Notes: a model not told the origin generated them from the sequence alone. A stretch of 64,000 nt of DNA from Leuconostoc miyukkimchii (GCF_019656055.1 NZ_BPKY01000008.1:1-64000), one strand, 5' to 3'; counted from the stretch's first letter, positions 17,647 through 26,557 are shown. Translations and numbers: made by a program.

Positions 17647-18266
17647 TGACACACTCCCTTAAAAAGAGACAGTTTAAATAATAAAACTGTTTTATAAAGG
17701 GAGTTTTTATATGTCCAGAAATAAGGTTCATTATCTTAAAAAATTAGAGATTATTTCGAAAATTAACAATCACGATTTAACAGTCAAATCAGCTAATTAC
17801 GATTACAATCTCTCAGTTTCGAGTATCAAAGATTGGCTTCGATTATATGATAGTTTTGGTATTTCAGGACTTGTCCTTGGTACTACTATTAAGTATCCAA
17901 ACGAATTAAAAATGAAGGCAATAGAAGATGTCTTGGTCAATCATTTATCTAAGGCAGATGTACTGAAAAAGTATAAAATAACACAAAATTCAGTATTAAA
18001 TCATTGGATAAAACGTTATAATAACGACCAAACCCTTAAACAAAGAGGTTCTGGAGTTAAAAAAATGAATAAAGGTCGCATCACAACTTTTAATGAACGA
18101 ATAGCCATCGTCAAGGCAATCGTTGCCTCAGATTACAATTATCAGGCTTTGGCTGAACAGTCTGGTGTGTCATATTAACAGGCTTATTCATGGACACAAA
18201 AATACAAATTCTATGGCGAACAAGGATTGCAAAATCGGCGTGGCAAATCTAGAAACAGCACTAGGT
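17647..18266 (+). mobile_element. Truncated IS3-family insertion sequence (left end and orfA)
   Basis: Begins with an inverted-repeat-like end, TGACACACTCCC, followed by a hairpin that blocks incoming transcription and then the orfA-type transposase frame. The right end and the catalytic orfB are absent, so the element is dead. The right boundary, where coding similarity stops, is approximate. Confidence 0.65.
17653..17708 (+). terminator. Protective hairpin in the IS left end
   Basis: CTCCCTT pairs with AAGGGAG around an inner ACAGTTT/AAACTGT stem, followed by TTTTT. Such hairpins insulate transposase genes from outside transcription. Confidence 0.6.
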
Positions 18267-18277
18267 ATGCTGAATAA
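17711..18277 (+). pseudogene. IS3-family transposase orfA with an in-frame stop
   Basis: HTH-type orfA frame: about 155 residues with two helix-turn-helix modules, ending at TAA (18176-18178). The same frame continues past the stop with QAYSWTQKYKFYGEQGLQNR, the expected continuation of this family, so the stop is a nonsense change (probably from CAA). Coding similarity ends near 18250, where the element is truncated. Confidence 0.7.
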
Positions 18278-18539
18278 TATTAAAGAACAATCTAAACAAC
18301 TCACAGACATAAAACAGTTCTATGATGAATTTAAATATTTCAAAACACTAAATTTTGAAATAAATGGATTAATTAATAATATCAAGAAAGATCCCAATAT
18401 TACTAATAACTACTGGTTTTGGAAAGAGGTGTTTACCGGTATCTTTGCAAGCTTCATATATTCTGTTATGATTGCATTAATTATCTTTTTAGGAAGAAAC
18501 GAATTAGGTAATTTTATAAATAATTTATTTAAAAAATAA
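18267..18539 (+). CDS. Small membrane protein or gene fragment beside the IS remnant
   Basis: Up to 90 residues from the ATG at 18267: a charged helical part (KEQSKQLTDIKQFYDEF), then one strong TM segment (about residues 52-75). The 5' end abuts the IS remnant and no ribosome site is visible, so it may be the 3' part of a cut gene. Function not recognised. Confidence 0.4.
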   Translation: MLNNIKEQSKQLTDIKQFYDEFKYFKTLNFEINGLINNIKKDPNITNNYWFWKEVFTGIFASFIYSVMIALIIFLGRNELGNFINNLFKK

Positions 18540-18580
18540 AAAAGTACAACACTCTATCTTGAATTCCGGTGATGGCGCAT

Positions 18581-18751
18581 ATGAAAAAAATAATATTGAT
18601 TATAATCTGGATTTTGATTGCTAGCATAACGTTCTACTTGGACCTTATTAGAGAGCAGTTACCTGACCATTCTATGGGGTTTATTTATACCTTGTTCATT
18701 ATTTTAACGGGAACAATTTTTTATTTTTTATTCTCTGATAGAAAATCGTAA
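18581..18751 (+). CDS. Small two-TM membrane protein
   Basis: 56 residues from the ATG at 18581 (GTG 18569 and ATG 18572 also in frame). Two hydrophobic segments, about residues 2-19 and 31-50. The ribosome site is weak (GGTGATGG). Followed by a repeated terminator-like hairpin. Not recognised. Confidence 0.4.
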   Translation: MKKIILIIIWILIASITFYLDLIREQLPDHSMGFIYTLFIILTGTIFYFLFSDRKS

Positions 18752-18773
18752 TTACATCAAAAATTTTTCGTTA

Positions 18774-18807
18774 GCGACATAACTTAACAGTTGTGGCGCC
18801 TTTTTTT
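18774..18807 (+). terminator. Terminator-like hairpin, repeat copy 1
   Basis: Imperfect stem GCGACATAACT/AGTTGTGGCGC, then seven T. It contains gacataacttaacagttgtg (18776-18795), identical to the hairpin at 39294-39313. Confidence 0.65.
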
Positions 18808-18892
18808 GTGCCTTATAATTAAAAGGGTTAGAATGCGTCGCAACTTACCGACATAAGTATGATGTGACATGATAATTTAAAGGAGACATTTA

Positions 18893-19069
18893 ATGGATTA
18901 TGAAAAAAATAATTTGTTCTATCAACTTAGTTCAAGATCTAACGAAAATATAGACTCATCTCTTTGGCAATATGAATTAGATTTATATAACTATCCATTT
19001 ATGTGGAGTAGTGTATATTTTGCTTGTGAAAGAGCACTATTAAAAATACAAAAGGAGAACTTTTTATGA
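18893..19069 (+). CDS. Small protein coupled to the DUF2087 gene
   Basis: 58 residues beginning MDYEKNNLFYQ, with AAAGGAG 7 nt before the ATG. The stop overlaps the start of the next gene (ATGA), and the gene carries that gene's ribosome site (AAGGAG) in its last codons. Acidic and aromatic, with no TM segment. No family recognised. Start signal and coupling support a real gene. Confidence 0.6.
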   Translation: MDYEKNNLFYQLSSRSNENIDSSLWQYELDLYNYPFMWSSVYFACERALLKIQKENFL

Positions 19070-19359
19070 GTAAAGGAATTATACAGTTTTTGAACAAGGA
19101 TAATATTCTAGAAGTATGGCCTGCTAAATATAGTAAAAAATTTGAAGTTATTTCTTATTTATCCACCAAATTTGAAATCAATAAAATTTACGATGAACAA
19201 GATGTGAATTTTATACTTAGAAGATGGTCCACATACAATGATTATCCATTGTTAAGAAGATCGTTAGTAGACTTTGGATTTTTATCCAGAGATAAATATG
19301 GTAAAGAATACACACTAATTAATAACAACAATAACAACAATAACAACGTCAAAAAATAA
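19066..19359 (+). CDS. DUF2087 domain protein with poly-Asn tail
   Basis: 97 residues. The DUF2087 pattern is clear: a WPAKYSKKFEVISYL segment, then EQDVNFILRRW, then LLRRSLVDFGFLSRDKYGKEY. The domain is known from some HTH regulators; here it stands alone. The C-terminus is nine consecutive Asn encoded by AAT/AAC repeats, then VKK. Coupled by ATGA overlap to the 58-residue gene upstream. A regulatory role is plausible but unproven. Confidence 0.7.
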   Translation: MSKGIIQFLNKDNILEVWPAKYSKKFEVISYLSTKFEINKIYDEQDVNFILRRWSTYNDYPLLRRSLVDFGFLSRDKYGKEYTLINNNNNNNNNVKK

Positions 19360-19504
19360 ATAAAACAGTTATATTGTTAGTAACAAGTAAAATAGGCGTT
19401 TTAAATAACGATTTTTTCAAGATTATTCGTACACTATGCTATAGAAATAATAATTGAGTTCCAAAAATTTCCTAGCAATTATTTTGTTCCCCTGACATTA
19501 TTTC

Positions 19505-19545
19505 AAAAACAGGCAAAATACTTATAAGTATTTTGCCTGTTTTTT
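19505..19545. terminator. Bidirectional terminator, DUF2087 gene / copB
   Basis: Perfect stem AACAGGCAAAATACTTA/TAAGTATTTTGCCTGTT with flanking A and T runs. Serves the minus-strand copper operon and possibly the plus-strand small genes. Confidence 0.9.
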
Positions 19546-19576
19546 AGTCGTTATGAATAATCAAAAGCGTATATTT

Positions 19577-21679
19577 TCATCGTAATGTCATAGCATTTAA
19601 AGCAACAATAATAGTCGACAAAGACATGACAATAGCACCAATCATGGGATTTAACATCAACCCAATTGATGATAGTACCCCAGCGGCTAGAGGAATTGCA
19701 ATAATATTATAGCCGGCACCCCACCACAAATTTTGAATTTGTTTGGCGTTGGCATGCTTAATTAATGCTAGAAAGTCAATGATTTTAGGTAATTGGTTAG
19801 CAATGAGTACGGCATCAGCAGAAGCATGAGCAACTTGGGTACCTGCACCAATAGCGATAGATAGATTGGCTTGTGCTAGAGCTGGTGCGTCATTAATACC
19901 ATCACCAATCATCATAACGTCGCCTTGTTGTTGATACTTGGTAACCAACGCAATTTTTTCTTGAGGTGAAACTTGTGCGTGAACATCATCGATGTTGAGC
20001 TGATGAGCTACAGTTTGTGCTGATTTATCATTATCACCAGTAACTAAAACAGGTGTGATACCCTTGCTAATCAAAGTCTTTACAAAATTAGCAGCAGTGT
20101 CTTTAATCGTATCTCCTTGTGAGATACCTGCAATCACATGATTATCAGATAATAAGTAGGAAATAGAACCTTCGTCGTCATCTAGTGGTGTGAAATCAAT
20201 TTGTCTTTCAATCAAATAACGCTCAGATACCAATGTATAGTGTTGGTTGTCAACTATGCCGGAAACACCATAACCAGCAATGTTTTCTACTTGTGTAGCG
20301 CTTAAATGTGGGGCATGAACTTGCTCAGCATACGCGGTAATTGACTTGGCAAGCGGGTGTGTGGACTGAGAGTCAAGTGCTGCCATAATTGATATGGCTT
20401 TGTTTTTATCGAAATCAAAGGTGACAATACGGTGGACACTAAATTGACCGTTGGTTAATGTGCCAGTCTTGTCCATTAAAGCATACTGTAAGTGGTTAGC
20501 AGCTGTTAAAGCTTTGCGGTTTTTAATTAAAATACCTTGACTAGCAGCGACAGATTTTGTTCTTTGGATAACGAGGGGGACAGCTAAACCAAGTGCGTGT
20601 GGGCAGGCAATGACAAGCACAGTAACTGCGATATTAGTTGCAGTACTGAAATCACTTAAAATTGTCCAAGCAATCAAGGCAACAAAGGCAAAGAGTAGTG
20701 CTAACCAGAAGAGGTAGCCTGCCACGCGATCAGCCAATGTTTCAGCACGTGATTTTTGACCTTGAGAATCTGAGAGGGCAGTTTGTAGTTGGCCAACAAA
20801 GGATGCTGTGCCAACTTGCGTTAAGTGTATATCCAAGGAACCGTTACCGTTGATTGTGCCACCGACAACGCGACTTTTTTCAGATTTATCAATGAGTTTG
20901 CTTTCACCAGTCATGAGTGATTCGTCAACCTGACTTTGACCAGCAATCACCACACCATCGGCTGGGAAAGATTCACCAGGCAATACTTGAATAATCATAT
21001 CATTTTTCAACGTATCAACTGGCATGTCCATTATCATGGTACCATGTTTAACGTGTGCAATATTTGGTAGTAATTCACGTAGTTTATCTGTTGCGTCGCT
21101 TGCTTTCATGGTAGCGGTCATTTCAATGCGATGACCAAGTAGCATAATAACGGTCAATGTAGCGAACTCCCAGAAAAAATCCATCACATGCGTACTATGC
21201 AAGAACGTATTGGCTAAAAGGGCGTAAATTGAGTACCAAAAAGTGACAATTAATCCTAGACTAACCAAACTCATCATTGCAGGTTTTTTAGCTTTAATTT
21301 CATGTTTTGCACCGTCAAAGAATGGTTTTGAACCAATGAAGTATAAAATAGCTGAAAGAACAGCTGTAACCCAGATACTGCCAGGGAATGTGACTGTAAA
21401 TGGTAAATGCATGCCCATAAATGGTGTGATGATAATAATTGGCACCATGAGGGCAAAAGACCACCAAAAACGGCGTTTCATGTCAGACATATCCATACCG
21501 GCCATACCATCATCAGAAGACATTGACATGTGATGATGTGACGACATATCCATACTACTATCCATACTCATTCCGTCGTGCATGTGCATCTGATGCATAT
21601 CTGTCGTCTGGTGTTGATGTGTTGCTACTTTTTCACTATCTGCTGACATGTCATGATGATTGTGTTCGTTCATGTTCAT
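19577..21679 (-). CDS. copB: Copper/silver-exporting P1B-type ATPase, CopB type
   Basis: 700 residues from the ATG at 21679, preceded by GGGAGG. The N-terminus (first 75 residues) is His/Met-rich (HNHHDM, MHMHDGMSM). CPH rather than CPC lies in the membrane near residue 358, typical of CopB. DKTGTLTNG is near residue 401, with the nucleotide-binding and hinge motif GDGINDAPAL later. Exports Cu(I)/Ag(I) or Cu(II). The start overlaps the copY stop (ATGA), so copYB is one operon under a cop box. Confidence 0.93.
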   Translation of the reverse strand: MNMNEHNHHDMSADSEKVATHQHQTTDMHQMHMHDGMSMDSSMDMSSHHHMSMSSDDGMAGMDMSDMKRRFWWSFALMVPIIIITPFMGMHLPFTVTFPGSIWVTAVLSAILYFIGSKPFFDGAKHEIKAKKPAMMSLVSLGLIVTFWYSIYALLANTFLHSTHVMDFFWEFATLTVIMLLGHRIEMTATMKASDATDKLRELLPNIAHVKHGTMIMDMPVDTLKNDMIIQVLPGESFPADGVVIAGQSQVDESLMTGESKLIDKSEKSRVVGGTINGNGSLDIHLTQVGTASFVGQLQTALSDSQGQKSRAETLADRVAGYLFWLALLFAFVALIAWTILSDFSTATNIAVTVLVIACPHALGLAVPLVIQRTKSVAASQGILIKNRKALTAANHLQYALMDKTGTLTNGQFSVHRIVTFDFDKNKAISIMAALDSQSTHPLAKSITAYAEQVHAPHLSATQVENIAGYGVSGIVDNQHYTLVSERYLIERQIDFTPLDDDEGSISYLLSDNHVIAGISQGDTIKDTAANFVKTLISKGITPVLVTGDNDKSAQTVAHQLNIDDVHAQVSPQEKIALVTKYQQQGDVMMIGDGINDAPALAQANLSIAIGAGTQVAHASADAVLIANQLPKIIDFLALIKHANAKQIQNLWWGAGYNIIAIPLAAGVLSSIGLMLNPMIGAIVMSLSTIIVALNAMTLR

Positions 21680-22089
21680 TTTAAATCCTCCCAATGATTA
21701 GGCATGCAATCACATGCCACAGTTTCAGGTGCGTCGTCCATTTTTTGAGCTAAAACATGCTGTAAATGGCCAATATCATGTTGGGACAGCTGTACGGTTG
21801 TCAGGACATCTGCCATGGCGTCACCGACACACATCGCACACATAGAGCTAATCGTGTCGTCAAGGGCAGTGGTCATTGCTTCATGTTCGGCAATTGTTGG
21901 TCTATAGATGCGATCACGTAAGGCGCCATTATCAGTTAAATAACCTTTGTTTTGTAGGCGTGAGATCAGAGTTTTAATTGTTGATGGTGACCAATTTTTT
22001 TTAAGGGTCATGATACGAATGATTTGACGACCAGTCGCCTCGCCTAATGTCCAAATGACACGCATTGTTTCCCATTCACTTGTTGTCAT
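21676..22089 (-). CDS. copY: CopY/TcrY-family copper-responsive repressor
   Basis: 137 residues from 22089; an in-frame ATG at 22110 would give 144 but lies close to the operator and has no ribosome site. BlaI/MecI-type winged HTH (TSEWETMRVIWTLGEATGRQ) in the N-terminal half. The C-terminal half holds CAMC and CDC Cys clusters, a variant of the usual CXCX4CXC metal hook. Represses the operon until copper displaces zinc. Upstream is a perfect cop box. Confidence 0.88.
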   Translation of the reverse strand: MTTSEWETMRVIWTLGEATGRQIIRIMTLKKNWSPSTIKTLISRLQNKGYLTDNGALRDRIYRPTIAEHEAMTTALDDTISSMCAMCVGDAMADVLTTVQLSQHDIGHLQHVLAQKMDDAPETVACDCMPNHWEDLK

Positions 22090-22117
22090 TTTTTGCTTTT
22101 CTTTTATCATACCTACA

Positions 22118-22133
22118 GTCTACAATTGTAGAC
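22118..22133. promoter_or_regulatory. cop box (CopY operator)
   Basis: GTCTACAATTGTAGAC is a perfect palindrome containing the cop box core TACANNTGTA (22121-22130). It lies directly upstream of copY. Confidence 0.85.
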
Positions 22134-22197
22134 TTATAAAAGCAAGTACTATGTTCAGATAAGTGATATGTTAATATAGTTATTAAGAGGTTTTAAA

Positions 22198-23637
22198 ATG
22201 GAAAATTGGTTGACAAAGCGCGCGCAATTAACGCCAAAGCGTATGGCGGTCACTGACGGCAAAGAGCAAATGACATTTGGTGAAGTGGCTGCTGAATCAG
22301 CTATCATTGCTGGCCAAATTGACATGTTACAGAACAACAATGAACGTGTTGGGCTAATTATGGTGAATAATATCAAGGGATACCTAGTTATTATGGCGTT
22401 ACAGCAGCTTGGCAAAACGATTATATTTATTAATCGGCGATTATCAGTAGATGAAGTCAATTATCAACTCACAGATGCGGATTTAGATTTAGTATTAACA
22501 GATGATGCTTATGATCATGAACTTGAAATCGCACAGCAAATTAAGTTCTCTCAACTACCACAAGGACATCATGTGACACCAGTGGCAGAATTTCCAGATA
22601 ACTTTGTCACTAGTGTGATGTACACATCGGGTACAACTAGTCGTCCTAAAGGTGTGATGCAAACCTATCATAATCATTTTATGTCAGCGATGGGCAATGC
22701 CATTAACCTTGGCTTGACGGCAGAAGATAGTTGGTTGGCAGTTGTGCCGATTTTTCATATTAGTGGTTTTTCGATTTTGATGCGTAGCCTAATATATGGT
22801 ATGCGTGTTATATTGGTAGAAAAATTTGACGCACAGCGCATTAATGAATGGCTCATTCGTGATCAGATTACCACGATGTCAGTTGTGCCAGTGATGCTGA
22901 AACAATTAGTGGCAGCATTACCAGATGATGTGAATTACAATGATAAATTCCGAGCCATGCTACTTGGTGGTGGGCCAACAGATCCATTGACACTCCAACA
23001 AGCACAAAAACATCAATTACCAATTATTCAGTCTTATGGTATGACAGAAACCGCGTCCCAAGTTGTCGCACTTGACCCCGCTGATATTCATGATAAACTG
23101 GGTTCAGTTGGTAAACCATTGTTTCCGGTCTCTATTGACATAAGAGATAAATTTGGAAAATCGACAGATAGCGGTAATATATGGATTAAATCGCCAACTC
23201 TGACTGTGGGGTACTTGAATCAGCCTCATAAGTTAAATGAAAATATGATCTCTGGTTGGTTTAATACTGAAGATTTTGGACATTTTGATACTGACGGTTT
23301 TTTGTACATTCAGGGTCGTGAAGGGGATATGATTAGTTCTGGTGGTGAAAATATATTTCCAGATGAAATTGAATCTATTTACGCTAAGATGCCTGGATTG
23401 GATAATATTGTTGTGGTCGGTGTACCAGATGAAGAGTGGGGTGCAATTCCAGTGGCAGTTGTCACCGGGTCACAGTTATCAGCACAAGCATTGCGTCACT
23501 ATGGGCGTGAAAAACTAGCGCATTATAAGGTTCCAAAACGTTTTTATGTGGCTAAAACATGGTATCGTACGGCCAGTGGCAAAACGCAACGTCGGCGATT
23601 TAAATCAGATCTATCTGAACTCATTGAGCTACAATAA
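22198..23637 (+). CDS. menE: o-Succinylbenzoate-CoA ligase
   Basis: 479 residues, an ANL-superfamily adenylating enzyme. P-loop-like YTSGTTSRPKG is near residue 141, QSYGMTETAS near 278, and the hinge region GREGDMISSGGENIFP near 377. Length and neighbour menG favour MenE over other acyl-CoA ligases. It activates o-succinylbenzoate in menaquinone synthesis. AAGAGG lies before the start. The other men genes are not in the window. Confidence 0.85.
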   Translation: MENWLTKRAQLTPKRMAVTDGKEQMTFGEVAAESAIIAGQIDMLQNNNERVGLIMVNNIKGYLVIMALQQLGKTIIFINRRLSVDEVNYQLTDADLDLVLTDDAYDHELEIAQQIKFSQLPQGHHVTPVAEFPDNFVTSVMYTSGTTSRPKGVMQTYHNHFMSAMGNAINLGLTAEDSWLAVVPIFHISGFSILMRSLIYGMRVILVEKFDAQRINEWLIRDQITTMSVVPVMLKQLVAALPDDVNYNDKFRAMLLGGGPTDPLTLQQAQKHQLPIIQSYGMTETASQVVALDPADIHDKLGSVGKPLFPVSIDIRDKFGKSTDSGNIWIKSPTLTVGYLNQPHKLNENMISGWFNTEDFGHFDTDGFLYIQGREGDMISSGGENIFPDEIESIYAKMPGLDNIVVVGVPDEEWGAIPVAVVTGSQLSAQALRHYGREKLAHYKVPKRFYVAKTWYRTASGKTQRRRFKSDLSELIELQ

Positions 23638-23654
23638 TATTTAAAATAGGAGAA

Positions 23655-23705
23655 ATGCGTGGTATTGTTATAACACGTACTGAAAATTATGACACAATCA
23701 CCTAA
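23655..23705 (+). CDS. 16-residue leader ORF overlapping the menG start
   Basis: ATG with AGGAG at 23648-23652 encodes MRGIVITRTENYDTIT and stops inside menG, overlapping its ATG at 23689. menG itself has no good ribosome site, so its translation may depend on this short upstream frame. Seen in sequence; coupling is inference. Confidence 0.4.
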   Translation: MRGIVITRTENYDTIT

Positions 23706-24399
23706 AAATACTGATGTTCAGGCGCTTTTTGATAAAATTGCACCAGAATATGACAAAATGAATAATATTATTTCTTTTGGCACACATAAGTTGTGGCGAC
23801 AAAAAGTAATGTCTAAAATGACATTTCCAGTAGGCGCGCAAATCATTGATTTGGCAACTGGGACAGCTGATTGGGCACTAGCACTGGCTGAAAAAAGTGA
23901 TGCCACAGCACATGTGACAGGGCTTGATTTTAGTGAAGAAATGCTGGCAGTTGGTCAGAAAAAAGTTGATGTGAGTGACTACTCTGATAAAATCACTTTA
24001 GTGCAAGGGGATGCCATGTCATTATCGTTTGATGATAGCACGTTTGATATTGTCACCATCGGTTTTGGTTTGCGCAATTTACCAGATCCTGCACGTGGCT
24101 TACAGGAAATGTTTCGTGTCCTCAAGCCAGGTGGACAACTCGTTATTTTGGAAACATCACAGCCAGATAATCCGATTGTAAAGCCACTTTGGCAGTTATA
24201 CTTTGGTAAAATTATGCCGATGTTTGGTAAAGTTTTTGCAAAGGGAAAGTATAAAGAATATAAGTATTTAGATGAGACGACTGAAAACTTCATGGATTAT
24301 ATGACACTGGGGAAAATCCTCTTGAAGATAGGCTTTACCAAAGTGAAAATTTCGCGTTTTAATTTAGGTGCAGCAGCTGTACACTACGCAACGAAGTGA
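23689..24399 (+). CDS. menG: Demethylmenaquinone methyltransferase
   Basis: 236 residues, UbiE/MenG family. SAM motif I is DLATGTADWA (about residues 50-59). GFGLRNLPDPARGLQEMFRVLKPGG (read as GFGLRN then RVLKPGG) and the C-terminal DYMTLGKIL segment follow family order. It catalyses the last step of menaquinone synthesis, methylation of demethylmenaquinone. Downstream of menE, with a short leader ORF overlapping its start. With the D-lactate dehydrogenase at 52872 it indicates quinone-linked electron transport. Confidence 0.9.
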   Translation: MTQSPKNTDVQALFDKIAPEYDKMNNIISFGTHKLWRQKVMSKMTFPVGAQIIDLATGTADWALALAEKSDATAHVTGLDFSEEMLAVGQKKVDVSDYSDKITLVQGDAMSLSFDDSTFDIVTIGFGLRNLPDPARGLQEMFRVLKPGGQLVILETSQPDNPIVKPLWQLYFGKIMPMFGKVFAKGKYKEYKYLDETTENFMDYMTLGKILLKIGFTKVKISRFNLGAAAVHYATK

Positions 24400-24417
24400 T
24401 ATAAAATAACGCACAAT

Positions 24418-24462
24418 AAAACCGATTTCTTAGGCAAAAACTGTCTCGGAAATCGGTTTTTT
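24418..24462. terminator. Terminator of the menE-menG unit
   Basis: Stem AAACCGATTTC/GAAATCGGTTT with T run; may also serve the convergent ArsR gene. Confidence 0.85.
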
Positions 24463-24481
24463 AAATATTAAAAAATGACAA

Positions 24482-25165
24482 TCAAACCGATATTTTGTCA
24501 GCAAAAAAATGTTCTCCAGCAGGCGTTAAATGAATACTTCTATTTTCTTTGTTTGATATGATGTAGTTTTTATCTTGGCAAAATTGCAAAAATGCTTTTC
24601 CCAGGTTACCACCCAAATGGAATGTTTTTTCTGTCCAATCCAAACAAGGTTTAATAAAAATACCCTGTTGTTTTTTGATTTGATTGATTTCAATACCAAT
24701 GGTTTCAAAGTATTGTGTGCCTGCTTTTGTTAGTTCAAGCGTATTATTTTCTAATAAATTAACATAGTTGTTTTGTGTTAGAAAATTAAAAAAGTCAACA
24801 CCAATAGCACCTGCTAAATGTGTATAACATGATCGTGCCATTTTTAATTTTTTATATGCTACATTTTCATTAAATGACTTAATTTCTTTGATTGGGCTTA
24901 TAGTCATTAATTTTTCTAGCAATTCAGCAACATCTTCAGAAGAGAGCTGATAATAAACATTTCTTCCTTGTTTATAGTTAGAAATCCAGTTCAGCTCGTG
25001 TAACTGTTTGAGGTGATATGAGGCAGTGTGGGTCTGTATTTTGGTTTTTTTAGCTAATTCACTTACCGTATGAAATTTTCCGTCCATTAGTATAGTCAGA
25101 ATATTTAAACGGGATTGATCTGCCAAAATTTTAGTAACTGCTTGCAAATTTGGAAATCCATTCAT
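24482..25165 (-). CDS. ArsR-family regulator with long C-terminal domain
   Basis: 227 residues, about twice a minimal ArsR. The N-terminal winged HTH covers about residues 5-85 (ILADQSRLNILTIL, TASYHLKQLHELNW, GRNVYYQL). The remainder is a separate domain with a CYTHLAGAIG motif, as in larger ArsR proteins of the YceA type. Divergent from the flavin reductase gene, with a short palindrome between; likely its regulator. Ligand unknown. Confidence 0.8.
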   Translation of the reverse strand: MNGFPNLQAVTKILADQSRLNILTILMDGKFHTVSELAKKTKIQTHTASYHLKQLHELNWISNYKQGRNVYYQLSSEDVAELLEKLMTISPIKEIKSFNENVAYKKLKMARSCYTHLAGAIGVDFFNFLTQNNYVNLLENNTLELTKAGTQYFETIGIEINQIKKQQGIFIKPCLDWTEKTFHLGGNLGKAFLQFCQDKNYIISNKENRSIHLTPAGEHFFADKISV

Positions 25166-25188
25166 GTTGTTTTCCTCATTTTTATTTG

Positions 25189-25202
25189 TCGATGAGTATC
25201 GA
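25189..25202. promoter_or_regulatory. Candidate ArsR operator
   Basis: TCGAT and ATCGA separated by 4 nt, in the gap between the divergent ArsR and flavin-reductase genes. Confidence 0.4.
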
Positions 25203-25239
25203 TATATATTTGAATTATACTATATTTAGAGGTGAAAAG

Positions 25240-25836
25240 ATGTTTAAAAAAATTGAAAAAGACAGTTTCTATTACGGTTTTCCAGTTGCGCTCATGACTA
25301 CAAAAGATAGTAGTATGACAGATAATATTACAGTTATTAGTTCTAACTGGTCTTTGGATAAATCAATGATTATTGGACTGAGCTTACACAGTAAGGGCTT
25401 TTTAAACTTAAAGATGGTACATGAAGCAACGTTCAATCTAGCAGATGACACAATATGGGAAAATGTTGAGCGTATTGCCAATACAACAGGTAATGAAAAC
25501 TTGCCAGATTATAAAAAGGAAGCTGGGTATAAATATTGTTCAGACAAATTTACTTTAGGCGAATTGACTAAAATAGCTGGCGAAAGGGTTGGTTCTGTAC
25601 GAATCAAAGAATGTCCCATCCAAATAGAAACGACGCTTGTAGATAAAAAAATTAGAAATGATTTTGCTATTATTGAATTTGAAATTAAAAATATTTTTGT
25701 AAACGAAGATATTCTATTTGATAGTACTCACATAGATGTGGATAAATGGTCGCCCTTGATCTATAAATTTAGAGCGTATACCACAGCAAATCAAGCATTA
25801 GGGACAAACTTTAGATTTCAGGAATTCAAAAAATAG
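25240..25836 (+). CDS. Flavin reductase-like (FMN-binding split barrel) protein
   Basis: 198 residues from the ATG at 25240 with AGAGGTG upstream; the longer frame from 25150 runs into the neighbour. The DIM6/NTAB-like pattern is: GFPVALMTTKD near residue 14, ISSNWSLDKSMIIGLSL, then TFNLADD near residue 68. Binds FMN and probably reduces it or a small substrate. Paired with a divergent ArsR regulator. Confidence 0.75.
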   Translation: MFKKIEKDSFYYGFPVALMTTKDSSMTDNITVISSNWSLDKSMIIGLSLHSKGFLNLKMVHEATFNLADDTIWENVERIANTTGNENLPDYKKEAGYKYCSDKFTLGELTKIAGERVGSVRIKECPIQIETTLVDKKIRNDFAIIEFEIKNIFVNEDILFDSTHIDVDKWSPLIYKFRAYTTANQALGTNFRFQEFKK

Positions 25837-25942
25837 TGTGCCTATTTATCTGAAGTGAATTTTTAAAGGCGCATTCGTTTGCTTAGCATATTGTGTGATA
25901 GTTGCTTTGCTAGTGATTAATATAGAATAAATTGTGAACGCT

Positions 25943-26515
25943 TTAAAATAGTCTCAAAAATCGGTGCACTAAACCTGTATCAATCATGACAAAAATACCA
26001 ATTAAAATGTAAATTATTCGACTGAGTGGTGCGCCCCAGCGTTCAAAGATGTTTTTAATCATTGGAATTTGTCCGAAAAAGTAAGTTAAAGTCAAAGAGA
26101 TGGCAGTTAAAATAATAAAATAAATCATTGTCATTAAGATAGTTGCTAGATTCATGGTGGCTAATATCGGCACATAAACTGCGATATTATCGGCGCCACA
26201 ACTCACGAGATAAATTAAGAGGGCAGATATAATCCCTGTTGCTGATTTAGTACGTTGTGGGTCGTCGTCATCGCTTTCTCCCTTAATTCCAATATAAATA
26301 GGAATAATACCAAGTAATCCAATGCTCCATCCAGGAATAAAACTTTGAATCACTTGACCAGCCATAGCACTGATAGTAAAAACTAACATCATACCGACTT
26401 CATAACCAATCAAGGTATCTCTGAAGCTGTATTTTTGTAACAAAAATAATAATATGACAAAAAAGTCTAAGTTAACACCAATGAATAACATTGTAACTAG
26501 CGGTAAATCGTTCAT
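25943..26515 (-). CDS. cadD: CadD-family cadmium resistance transporter
   Basis: 190 residues from the ATG at 26515, 5-6 nt after GGAGAG. Six hydrophobic segments with CadD features: GVNLDFFVILL near residue 14 and SCGADNIAVYVP near residue 112. The CadD family exports or sequesters cadmium and possibly other ions. Divergent from an ArsR regulator across a 24-bp palindrome, the usual cad arrangement. Confidence 0.85.
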   Translation of the reverse strand: MNDLPLVTMLFIGVNLDFFVILLFLLQKYSFRDTLIGYEVGMMLVFTISAMAGQVIQSFIPGWSIGLLGIIPIYIGIKGESDDDDPQRTKSATGIISALLIYLVSCGADNIAVYVPILATMNLATILMTMIYFIILTAISLTLTYFFGQIPMIKNIFERWGAPLSRIIYILIGIFVMIDTGLVHRFLRLF

Positions 26516-26557
26516 ACTGCTCTCTCCTTCGTGATATAATGACATATATCAATTTAA

